NCBI GenBank assembly: GCA_015478765.1 | Contig: JADMKR010000187.1 | Span: forward strand, 1-17,947 | DNA length: 17,947 nucleotides | Source: Flavobacterium sp. | Lineage (GTDB): Bacteria; Bacteroidota; Bacteroidia; Flavobacteriales; Flavobacteriaceae | Reading direction: 5' to 3' | In this document: positions 6,998 through 13,966 of the stretch, piece by piece | How the letters are laid out: each line of letters opens with the position of its first letter | How positions within the stretch are numbered: the stretch's first letter is position 1 | The notes under the pieces: model-generated | Database searches by the model: none | What the model was told of the DNA's origin: nothing | Seen by the model: the letters and a program-made list of their open reading frames with translations, nothing else | Position numbers and translations under genes: made by a program

Positions 6998-7632
6998 GCT
7001 ATTACTTCACATTTATATCCTTTTCTTTTTGCGTACTGCAGCGTTTCGAGCAGTGCGACCTGCATATTTTTCTTCGCTTTTTTGCTGTCGTGAAATATTA
7101 CGATACTGCCGGGCCCGATGTTTCGAAGTACGTTTTGAGCACATTTCTCAGGCGTAATAGACCTATCGAAATCGGCACTCAGCACATCCCACATAACAAT
7201 TTTATATCCGCGCTTTATAAGTGCTTTGGCTTGCGATAGTTTGATTTTGCCGTATGGTGGCCGAAAAAGTTTCACTTCTACTGCCGCTACATCACGAGCG
7301 GAATTTTCAAATGATTCTGCATTTTTGAGGTAACCGGCACTGTCGGTTGACCAGCCGTTCAGATGATTTGCCGTGTGATTTCCAATGGCGTGTCCCTCGT
7401 TTATTATTCTTTGGAACAGTTCAGGATTGGTTTCGATATTCTTTCCGATACAAAAAAAGGTTGCTTTTGCGTTGTATTCCTTCAATTTGTCGAGCACCCA
7501 AGGCGTTACTTCGGGTTCCGGGCCATCGTCGAAAGTTAAATAGACATTCGGAAAATTCGGTGACATGCGCCACAAGTACCGTGGAAACAGCATTTGAATT
7601 ATCGGATGGGTTTTTATCCAGTAAAAAGCCAT
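6994..7632 (-). CDS. NodB-type polysaccharide deacetylase (carbohydrate esterase family 4)
   Basis: Metal-dependent deacetylase of N- or O-acetylated sugars, 212 residues. All five NodB motifs are readable: TFDDGP (D35, D36), HTANH (H86, H90), RPPYG at 124-128, WDVLSADFD at 148-156, and IVIFHDS with H181. An active enzyme is expected. There is no clear signal peptide, only a hydrophobic or amphipathic stretch near residues 5-20, so its location is uncertain. Its ATG follows the stop of the DUF2723 gene by 5 nt, so the two form an operon. The substrate (peptidoglycan, surface glycan or glycoprotein glycan) cannot be told from sequence. Its stop codon overlaps that of the convergent thioredoxin-like gene by four bases. 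Confidence 0.93.
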   Translation of the reverse strand: MAFYWIKTHPIIQMLFPRYLWRMSPNFPNVYLTFDDGPEPEVTPWVLDKLKEYNAKATFFCIGKNIETNPELFQRIINEGHAIGNHTANHLNGWSTDSAGYLKNAESFENSARDVAAVEVKLFRPPYGKIKLSQAKALIKRGYKIVMWDVLSADFDRSITPEKCAQNVLRNIGPGSIVIFHDSKKAKKNMQVALLETLQYAKRKGYKCEVIA

Positions 7633-7637
7633 TGTGA

Positions 7638-10600
7638 CTACTCAGCATCGCGGCCGAAGCGCGGAAACCTGCTGTTATGTTTGTTGAAAGCATCCCGGCT
7701 TTGCTCGTAAAAATCTTCGTCACCACGATCTTTCATTACTTGAAGTAAACTGCGGTATCGTTCAATATCACTCACAATAGTAATGGCAATATTATTCTGC
7801 TGCGTCGGTTTTAATGAGCTGTAATACGTCAGGTTCTCCTGATATTTTTTTATTAAACTCGATAATAGATCACGCGCTTTCTGCTTTTCGCCAACCTCAT
7901 AGTAACCGCCGGCAAACGGTTCAAGCATGGTATAGTAGCCAAAATGTTCTAACGGCATATTCTTCATCGCAATCGCAATGATATTTTTAGCCTTGTCAAT
8001 TTTACCTTCATTGATAAGCTGCTCCATCAGTCGCGCCATGTTTGTGCGATACGTGATGCTGTTTTTCCTGGTTTCAGGGTCGTGGTAAATATCATCGCTT
8101 CCGCTGTTTCCCCATTCCCATTTAGTGACGATTTCATACATTTTATCGGCATCGATCTGGCCCATGTCCAACGGACTCGGAGCTTTGTCGAGCGGGGTCC
8201 GAACAGGGACGAGTTTATACACCATACCTTCAAGCTGAAGGAAGTCCTTCATCCACAGGTAGTCGTCGTTTCCAAAGCTACCGCCGGTGAAATATATTGG
8301 CCTCTTCCAATTATTATTGGCAACAATATCGAGCATCATCAAACGGTTTTTGTACAAAGCACGGCCTTCGATTTCAATGTCGATATATGGAACAATCGAA
8401 TCATAGTATTTCGGAGATACAACTTTGTTGGCAATAACGGCCGCTTTGTCAACAGGAATGCGGACTTTATTAGTAGGGTAATAGTTGATCATTTGTCCAT
8501 TGGCCATTTCCACCCGCGTTTCGGGTGCGTCGCTCGCGATAAAGCCGAGCCAATCTTTTAAGTCCCAACGAGCCTCCGTTTTCTGAATGAAAGCAGAATA
8601 GTCGAGGTGATCGCCTACATACTGGTCATGCGTAAATGAAATCGGAGCAGCCTCGGCTTCATAAGTTTTCATTTTCATTTGATCGATGTACCAATCGGTC
8701 ATAAAAAGTCCGGTATTGATAATTTTTATATCCGGCCGTACATTTTCGATTTCCTGGGCATACCACAGAGGGAAAGTATCGTTATCGCCGATTGTGTATA
8801 AAATCGCATTCTGATCGCAGGAATTCAGGTAATTTTTGGCCATTGCCAACGCGGTATATCGATCAGATCGGTCGTGATCGTCCCAGTTTTGAACAGCCAT
8901 TAAAACCGGGGCGGCAAGTACCGCAGCGACAAGTACAACCGGCATCGCTATTTTAGGCTTGAGCCACTTTTGGATATAGTCATAGACAGCATATACACCG
9001 AATGCGATCCAAATCGCAAAAATATAAAATGAACCAACGAGCGCATAATCACGTTCACGAGGTTCGAAAGGTCTTTCGTTCAGATATATTTTCAGCACTA
9101 AGCCGGTAAAAAGGAACAGCACAAGCAACACATAAAAACTTTTCTGATCTTTTTTGTAATGGAAAATCAAGCCGATGACTGCCAAAATAAAGGGAAGGAA
9201 AAAATAAGTATTTCGCGCCTTATTGTTTTCAACGTCAGTTGGAAGGTTATCCTGGGTGCCCAGACGCATTTCGTCGATAAACTTCACGCCGCTGAGCCAG
9301 TTTCCGTCAAGATTGTCGTATTTGCCCTGAACGTCGTTCTGGCGGCCGGTAAAATTCCACATCAGATAGCGCCAGTACATATAGCCAAACTGGTATTCCA
9401 GCATAAACCCGATATTATCGGTCATCGATGGCTTCTCGATTATAAGATATTCGCCATACGCTTTCAGAAAGGAAATATAATCTTCAGTATCCAATTTATC
9501 TGATGCCAGCGCTTGTCGAAACTGCGAAACGATCGATACCAGTTCTTCTTCATGCGCGTATTCTGGATTTATCCTGAACTCGAGCAAACGGGTGAAATTT
9601 ATGTAATTCTCAGCATGGTCGGTGCTCCACATCCGGGGAAGTAACGATTTGTGGGCGTCCTCGCTGTTCTGTTCGGCATTTTTGTAATTGTTGGTGATTA
9701 CATATTTTCCGGTTGTGTAATCGCGTTCGTAATTGGGCGCTTTGTCGGAATACGGATTGTCTGGGTCAAGTCCGGCAAACATATCCGAAAACTGTGGTCC
9801 GTAAAACAGTGGATTGTTTCCATATTGTTCCCGATTGTAATACGCCAGAACTTCGGCTGCATCCGACGGCTTATTTTCATTGATGTTTACATTGGCATTA
9901 GCGCGGATGGGAAGCATCATCCAGGTTGAAAACCCGATGAGTATGAACAATACGCAGAGTAGCATTGTGTTGTACTGAGGCAGGTTTTTGCGAACCGTAT
10001 ATTTCAATCCGAAGTAAAAGGTTGCGATAATCAGCAGTGCGACGAAAATAGTACCTGAATTGAACGGCAAACCAAGGCTGTTCACCATAAAAATCTCGGT
10101 TTTTCCGAAAAAAGCCATCGTTAAAGGAAGAAGCAACTTGAATATGAACAACAGTATGGCAACAACTACAATATTGGCAATCACAAAATTTTTGACAGTG
10201 ATCGTTTTATAATTCTTAAAGTAATACAGGAATCCGATAGAAGGTATGGTCAGCAATGCCATAAAGTGCACGCCAAATGAAAGTCCGATTACCAGGCAAA
10301 TCAAGAGCAGCCATCGGTTGCCTTTAGGTTTGTGCATGTCTTCTTCCCATCGGAGACCAAGCCAGAACAAGATGGAAATAAACAAGGAAGCCATGGCATA
10401 AACTTCGGCTTCCACGGCATTATACCAAAAACTATCAGTGAATGTAAAAGCAGCGGCCGCAATGAACGCGCTGCCAAGTATCATTATTCCGGCTGATTTG
10501 GTGATTTCCGAGAATTGCGAAATTACTTTACGCAACAATATGGTTGTTGACCAATACATAAACAGTATGGTGAAGGCGCTCGAAAATACCGAAACCATAT

Positions 10601-10841
10601 TCACCATAAGCGCTACTGCGCCATCGTTAAGGGCAAACATGGAGAAGAATGCTCCGATCATTTGATATAGTGGTGCTCCTGGCGGGTGACCCACCTGCAA
10701 TTTGGCCGAGGTGGCGATATATTCGCCGCAGTCCCAAAAACTTACCGTTGGTTCTACAGTCAGCGAAAAAGTTACCAATGCCAAGGCAAAAGCAAGCCAT
10801 CCTAAAAGCGTATTCCACTTGTTGAAATCGAATGTCCCCAT
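7638..10841 (-). CDS. DUF2723 polytopic membrane protein, GT117-like candidate protein O-mannosyltransferase
   Basis: A 1067-residue inner-membrane protein. The N-terminal half has many hydrophobic segments (to about residue 310, then about 545-650). The first periplasmic loop holds FWDCGEY with D37 and E40, then GHPPGAPLY; a second acidic cluster lies at NAVEAEVYAM (141-150). Such acidic residues in the first loop are typical of GT-C glycosyltransferases. The C-terminal 400 residues are predicted periplasmic and end in helical, TPR-like repeats. DUF2723 includes human TMEM260, a protein O-mannosyltransferase (established knowledge); acting in Bacteroidota periplasmic O-glycosylation is my inference. 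I used the ATG at 10841 (MGTFDFNKWN); the upstream in-frame ATG adds 23 residues unlike the family. First gene of an operon with the deacetylase; divergent from tRNA-Gln. Confidence 0.88.
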   Translation of the reverse strand: MGTFDFNKWNTLLGWLAFALALVTFSLTVEPTVSFWDCGEYIATSAKLQVGHPPGAPLYQMIGAFFSMFALNDGAVALMVNMVSVFSSAFTILFMYWSTTILLRKVISQFSEITKSAGIMILGSAFIAAAAFTFTDSFWYNAVEAEVYAMASLFISILFWLGLRWEEDMHKPKGNRWLLLICLVIGLSFGVHFMALLTIPSIGFLYYFKNYKTITVKNFVIANIVVVAILLFIFKLLLPLTMAFFGKTEIFMVNSLGLPFNSGTIFVALLIIATFYFGLKYTVRKNLPQYNTMLLCVLFILIGFSTWMMLPIRANANVNINENKPSDAAEVLAYYNREQYGNNPLFYGPQFSDMFAGLDPDNPYSDKAPNYERDYTTGKYVITNNYKNAEQNSEDAHKSLLPRMWSTDHAENYINFTRLLEFRINPEYAHEEELVSIVSQFRQALASDKLDTEDYISFLKAYGEYLIIEKPSMTDNIGFMLEYQFGYMYWRYLMWNFTGRQNDVQGKYDNLDGNWLSGVKFIDEMRLGTQDNLPTDVENNKARNTYFFLPFILAVIGLIFHYKKDQKSFYVLLVLFLFTGLVLKIYLNERPFEPRERDYALVGSFYIFAIWIAFGVYAVYDYIQKWLKPKIAMPVVLVAAVLAAPVLMAVQNWDDHDRSDRYTALAMAKNYLNSCDQNAILYTIGDNDTFPLWYAQEIENVRPDIKIINTGLFMTDWYIDQMKMKTYEAEAAPISFTHDQYVGDHLDYSAFIQKTEARWDLKDWLGFIASDAPETRVEMANGQMINYYPTNKVRIPVDKAAVIANKVVSPKYYDSIVPYIDIEIEGRALYKNRLMMLDIVANNNWKRPIYFTGGSFGNDDYLWMKDFLQLEGMVYKLVPVRTPLDKAPSPLDMGQIDADKMYEIVTKWEWGNSGSDDIYHDPETRKNSITYRTNMARLMEQLINEGKIDKAKNIIAIAMKNMPLEHFGYYTMLEPFAGGYYEVGEKQKARDLLSSLIKKYQENLTYYSSLKPTQQNNIAITIVSDIERYRSLLQVMKDRGDEDFYEQSRDAFNKHNSRFPRFGRDAE

Positions 10842-10944
10842 AAATATTTTGTCAGATTTTGTGTAAGCTATGCAAAGAAAATGTTTTTTTACCGAAACGG
10901 ATGCCCACAACGGATTTTTTCTGTGGTCTCCTATTTACCTTTCC

Positions 10945-10958
10945 TGTAAACGGTTACC
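10945..10958. promoter_or_regulatory. Candidate LacI/CcpA-type operator upstream of the DUF2723 operon
   Basis: TGTAAACGGTTACC matches the CG-centred cre-type palindrome TGTAAnCGnTTACA at all fixed positions but the last. It lies 104 bp before the DUF2723 start and about 60 bp upstream of the tRNA-Gln promoter. LacI-family proteins with a hinge leucine prefer central CG. No consensus promoter was found for the DUF2723 gene, so the site's position relative to it is unknown. Confidence 0.4.
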
Positions 10959-11019
10959 TATTTATATTATTTCGGGTTGAGACAAGCTTTTTATTTTGCG
11001 CAATTTTATCGGTAAAAGT

Positions 11020-11049
11020 TTGGCTGAAATAAAATTTGTACTAAATTTG
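11020..11049 (+). promoter_or_regulatory. Promoter of tRNA-Gln
   Basis: TTG (11020-11022), a 19-nt spacer and TAAATTTG (11042-11049) match the Bacteroidota promoter consensus. Transcription would start near 11056, about 12 nt before the mature tRNA. Confidence 0.8.
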
Positions 11050-11067
11050 CACTCGCATTACCAAAGC

Positions 11068-11138
11068 TGGCCCATGGTGTAATGGTAACACTACGGTTTT
11101 TGGTGCCGTCTTTCTAGGTTCGAGTCCTAGTGGGCCAA
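11068..11138 (+). tRNA. tRNA-Gln, anticodon UUG
   Basis: A complete cloverleaf: 7-bp acceptor stem (TGGCCCA with TGGGCCA), D arm, anticodon stem ACGGT/GCCGT with loop TTTTGGT giving anticodon TTG, and T arm CTAGG-TTCGAGT-CCTAG. The 71-nt gene ends at the discriminator A; CCA is not encoded. A strong promoter precedes it and a terminator follows, so it is an isolated single-tRNA unit. Confidence 0.97.
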
Positions 11139-11140
11139 CA

Positions 11141-11168
11141 AAAAAGCCTCTCGTTTGAGAGGCTTTTT
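11141..11168. terminator. Bidirectional intrinsic terminator between tRNA-Gln and the universal stress gene
   Basis: Perfect 12-bp inverted repeat AAAAAGCCTCTC / GAGAGGCTTTTT with a 4-nt loop. T-runs occur on both strands, so it can end tRNA-Gln (plus) only 2 nt after the mature 3' end, and the universal stress protein gene (minus) 15 nt past its stop. Confidence 0.9.
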
Positions 11169-11183
11169 CTATTTAGGGATTAG

Positions 11184-12008
11184 TTAAATTTTGAAAGTTA
11201 TAACGGGTCGCACTGCGTGATTGACTAAATCCTCGCTTATGCTTCCATTAAAGAAATGTGAAAACCCGGTTCGGCCGTGCGTGCACATGCCAATCAGGTC
11301 AGCATTTACGCTGTTTGCAAAATTCAAAATACCTTTCTCTACGTTTACGTCGCTGTAAATATGTGTGGAATAATTGCTGTAATCGATATCGGCAAGGAAA
11401 TCGTTCATGATCTTTTTGGCGACATGAGTTGCTTTGAAACTGTTTGGCGTATTTATCATTACCAGGTTGAGGTGGGAATTGAAAATTCTGGCAACATGGA
11501 GCAATTTTTCGAACGGCGCTTTGATCTCATTTGAAAAATCGGACGCAAAAACAAAGTTTGCAGCAGTAAACTGCGGAATTTCGTTCTTGATTACCAATAC
11601 AGGCACTTCAGACGATCGTACAACCTTTTCGGTATTCGACCCGATGAACATTTCCCGGAATCCACTGGCTCCATGCGAGCCCATTACGATGAAATCGATG
11701 TTGTTCTTTTTGCTTACTGATAATATACCTTCAAATGCTTTTTCGAAAAGTACTGCCTCAGAGATTGTGATTCCCTGCAGGTACGGTGCATCTTTGATCG
11801 ATTCGAGACGACTGATCGCTTTATTTTTGAAGAACATGATTTCAGGAATATCGCTTCCGCCGCTTAATGCGTCGCTGCCCTGACTGGGAAGCTCCAACAT
11901 ATGCAGAAGGATGATTTCGCTACCGTTTTCGCGGGCAATTTGTGCGGCAACCTTCAATGCAAATTCGGCGTGCGATGAGAAGTCTGTTGGGACTAAAATT
12001 CTTTTCAT
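11184..12008 (-). CDS. Tandem-domain universal stress protein (UspA family)
   Basis: Cytoplasmic stress protein with two Usp domains in one chain of 274 residues, about 1-142 and 151-274. The first starts MKRILVPTDFS and carries the nucleotide-binding pattern GSHG-N9-GS at 110-124, so ATP binding is likely. In the second (MCTHGRTGFSHFFNGS) the first glycine of that pattern is a cysteine, and its N-terminal strand (FVFASDFS) is less typical, so this half may be more structural. The start at 12008 gives the canonical N-terminus; the in-frame ATG at 12059 would add 17 residues with no family counterpart. Monocistronic, sharing a terminator with tRNA-Gln and an upstream region with rimP. Confidence 0.93.
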   Translation of the reverse strand: MKRILVPTDFSSHAEFALKVAAQIARENGSEIILLHMLELPSQGSDALSGGSDIPEIMFFKNKAISRLESIKDAPYLQGITISEAVLFEKAFEGILSVSKKNNIDFIVMGSHGASGFREMFIGSNTEKVVRSSEVPVLVIKNEIPQFTAANFVFASDFSNEIKAPFEKLLHVARIFNSHLNLVMINTPNSFKATHVAKKIMNDFLADIDYSNYSTHIYSDVNVEKGILNFANSVNADLIGMCTHGRTGFSHFFNGSISEDLVNHAVRPVITFKI

Positions 12009-12117
12009 AATGAATGTGTAAGAGATGATTAATGTTTGGTTTATATGTATTACGGGCAAATAAAGGTAACAATATTTTTATCAACCAACAATGATTTTTA
12101 CTTTATAAAAAAATCGC

Positions 12118-12125
12118 TATATTTG
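12118..12125 (+). promoter_or_regulatory. -7 element of the rimP-nusA-infB promoter
   Basis: TATATTTG matches TAnnTTTG exactly. At the -33 position the sequence is T-rich but has no TTG. Transcription from near 12131 would give a leader of about 57 nt containing the hairpin at 12154-12174. Confidence 0.6.
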
Positions 12126-12153
12126 CACCGTTATTTATTAAAAATTAAATAAT

Positions 12154-12179
12154 GAGGGGACAATTAGTCCCCTCTTTTT
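12154..12179 (+). terminator. Terminator-like hairpin in the rimP-nusA-infB leader (possible attenuator)
   Basis: A perfect 8-bp stem GAGGGGAC / GTCCCCTC closes a 5-nt loop and is followed at once by five T residues. It lies after the likely promoter and ends only 8 nt before the rimP ATG. It has the form of an intrinsic terminator but sits in the leader of an essential operon, so it should act by partial termination or by limiting ribosome access. Confidence 0.65.
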
Positions 12180-12187
12180 ATAAGAGT

Positions 12188-12652
12188 ATGACATTCAGGG
12201 AAAAAGTTAGCGAATTATTGGAAAACGGACTGCAGGAGAAGCCTTCAGTGTTCCTGATCGACCTCACCATCACCGATGCTTTTAAGGTTATTGTGACGCT
12301 CGACGGTGATAATGGCGTAACTTTGCAGGACTGCATTGATATTAGCCGCGCTATCGAACACAATCTCGACAGGGAGGAACAGGATTTCTCACTGGAAGTA
12401 GCATCGGCGGGTGTTTCTTCGCCATTGAAACATTTGCGGCAGTACAAGAAAAACGTTGGCCGGACATTGATCGTTAAATTGGAGTCCGAAAAAATCGAGG
12501 CAAAACTCACTGAGGCAACCGATGATCACATAGTGCTTGAATGGGAAGCGCGGGAGCCGAAAAAAATTGGAAAAGGGAAAGAAACCGTACAGAAGAAGAT
12601 GGAGATACGGTATGAAGATATAAAAGAAGCAATTGTTACAGTAACATTTTAA
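12188..12652 (+). CDS. rimP: Ribosome maturation factor RimP
   Basis: Factor for late assembly of the 30S subunit; 154 residues, normal length. The N-terminal domain has the family's core DREEQDFSLEVASAGVSSPL near residues 61-80, corresponding to the LEVSSPG-type signature, and the C-terminal half is an SH3-like barrel. The start at 12188 (MTFREKV) is taken because an earlier in-frame ATG at 12152 lies within the leader hairpin region and would add 12 unusual residues. First gene of the classical rimP-nusA-infB operon, with nusA 12 nt downstream. Expression is probably influenced by the leader hairpin. Confidence 0.96.
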   Translation: MTFREKVSELLENGLQEKPSVFLIDLTITDAFKVIVTLDGDNGVTLQDCIDISRAIEHNLDREEQDFSLEVASAGVSSPLKHLRQYKKNVGRTLIVKLESEKIEAKLTEATDDHIVLEWEAREPKKIGKGKETVQKKMEIRYEDIKEAIVTVTF

Positions 12653-12664
12653 TTAAGAGTTCGC

Positions 12665-13909
12665 ATGGAAAATTTGGCATTAATCGAATCATTTTCAGAG
12701 TTTAAAGACGATAAACTTATCGATCGCGTGACGCTGATGGCGATTTTGGAAGATGTTTTCAGGAATGCACTGAAAAAGAAATTCGGGTCGGATGATAATT
12801 TCGATATCATTATCAATCCCGATAAAGGCGATATGGAGATCTGGAGACGACGAGTGATTGTTGCCGATGACGACCTTGATTTGGAGAATGAAGAAATTAC
12901 GCTTACTGAAGCCAGAAAAATTGAACCCGATTTTGAAATTGGCGAAGAGGTTTCGGAAGAAGTTAAGTTGGTTGATTTGGGTCGCCGGGCAATTTTAGCC
13001 TTGCGTCAAAACCTGATTTCCAAGATACACGAACACGATAATACGAATTTATACAAGCAGTTCAAGGACTTGATTGGCGAAATTTACACAGCTGAAGTTC
13101 ACCATGTTCGGCCAAGAGTTGTAATTTTGGTAGACGACGAAGGAAACGAGATCGTTTTACCGAAAGAAAAACAAATTCCTTCCGATTTTTTCCGCAAAGG
13201 CGATAATGTCCGCGGAATCATTGAAAGTGTTGAATTGAAAGGCAATAAGCCGCAAATCATCATGTCACGGACATCGGAGATTTTCCTTGAGAAATTATTC
13301 GAACAGGAAATCCCGGAAGTATTTGACGGATTGATTATGGTGAAAAGCGTTGTCCGTATCCCGGGCGAAAAAGCAAAAGTCGCAGTTGATTCATACGATG
13401 ACAGAATCGATCCTGTAGGTGCGTGCGTTGGAATGAAAGGTTCCCGTATTCACGGAATAGTGCGTGAACTGGGCAACGAGAACATCGACGTGATTAATTT
13501 CACGAGCAATATCCAATTGTACATCACCAGGGCGCTGAGCCCGGCAAAAGTGTCGTCGATCAAAATAAATGAAGAGGAAAAAAGAGCTGAGGTGTTTTTG
13601 AAACTTGAAGAGGTTTCAAAGGCTATCGGCCGCGGCGGACATAACATTAAACTTGCCGGCTTGCTGACCGGCTATGAGCTTGATGTAATCCGTGAGGGTA
13701 ATATCGCCGAGGAGGAAGACGATGTCGAATTGACTGAGTTCTCCGATGAGATCGAGGCGTGGGTAATCGAAGAATTCGCTAAAATCGGTCTTGATACTGC
13801 AAGGAGCATCCTTAAGCAAAACGTTGATGATCTGGTGCGAAGAACCGACCTTGAAGAAGAGACAATTCAGGAAGTAATGCGAATCCTAAAAGAAGAATTC
13901 AACGCTTAA
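12665..13909 (+). CDS. nusA: Transcription termination/antitermination factor NusA
   Basis: RNA-polymerase-binding elongation factor that modulates pausing, intrinsic termination and antitermination. The 414 residues contain the N-terminal polymerase-binding domain (about 1-130), an S1 domain (about 135-200) and two KH domains with GMKG at 256-259 and GRGG at 322-325. A shorter acidic, helical C-terminus (about 345-414) follows, without the long C-terminal repeats of E. coli NusA; this length is usual outside Proteobacteria. Between rimP (12 nt gap) and infB (57 nt gap) in one operon. As it acts on hairpin-dependent termination, it may feed back on the leader hairpin of its own operon (inference). 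Confidence 0.97.
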   Translation: MENLALIESFSEFKDDKLIDRVTLMAILEDVFRNALKKKFGSDDNFDIIINPDKGDMEIWRRRVIVADDDLDLENEEITLTEARKIEPDFEIGEEVSEEVKLVDLGRRAILALRQNLISKIHEHDNTNLYKQFKDLIGEIYTAEVHHVRPRVVILVDDEGNEIVLPKEKQIPSDFFRKGDNVRGIIESVELKGNKPQIIMSRTSEIFLEKLFEQEIPEVFDGLIMVKSVVRIPGEKAKVAVDSYDDRIDPVGACVGMKGSRIHGIVRELGNENIDVINFTSNIQLYITRALSPAKVSSIKINEEEKRAEVFLKLEEVSKAIGRGGHNIKLAGLLTGYELDVIREGNIAEEEDDVELTEFSDEIEAWVIEEFAKIGLDTARSILKQNVDDLVRRTDLEEETIQEVMRILKEEFNA

Positions 13910-13966
13910 TCTGCCGCCGCCTTTCAATAACAGCAACACAACAAAAGATAATATTAAAAAGGTTTT

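Noticed and set aside
8082..8561. 159-residue plus-strand frame
   Set aside because: Antisense to the periplasmic part of the DUF2723 protein and without recognisable features.
10842..10910. 23-residue N-terminal extension of the DUF2723 protein
   Set aside because: The conserved family start is MGTFDFNKWN at 10841; the extension is Lys/Phe/Cys-mixed and unlike a signal sequence.
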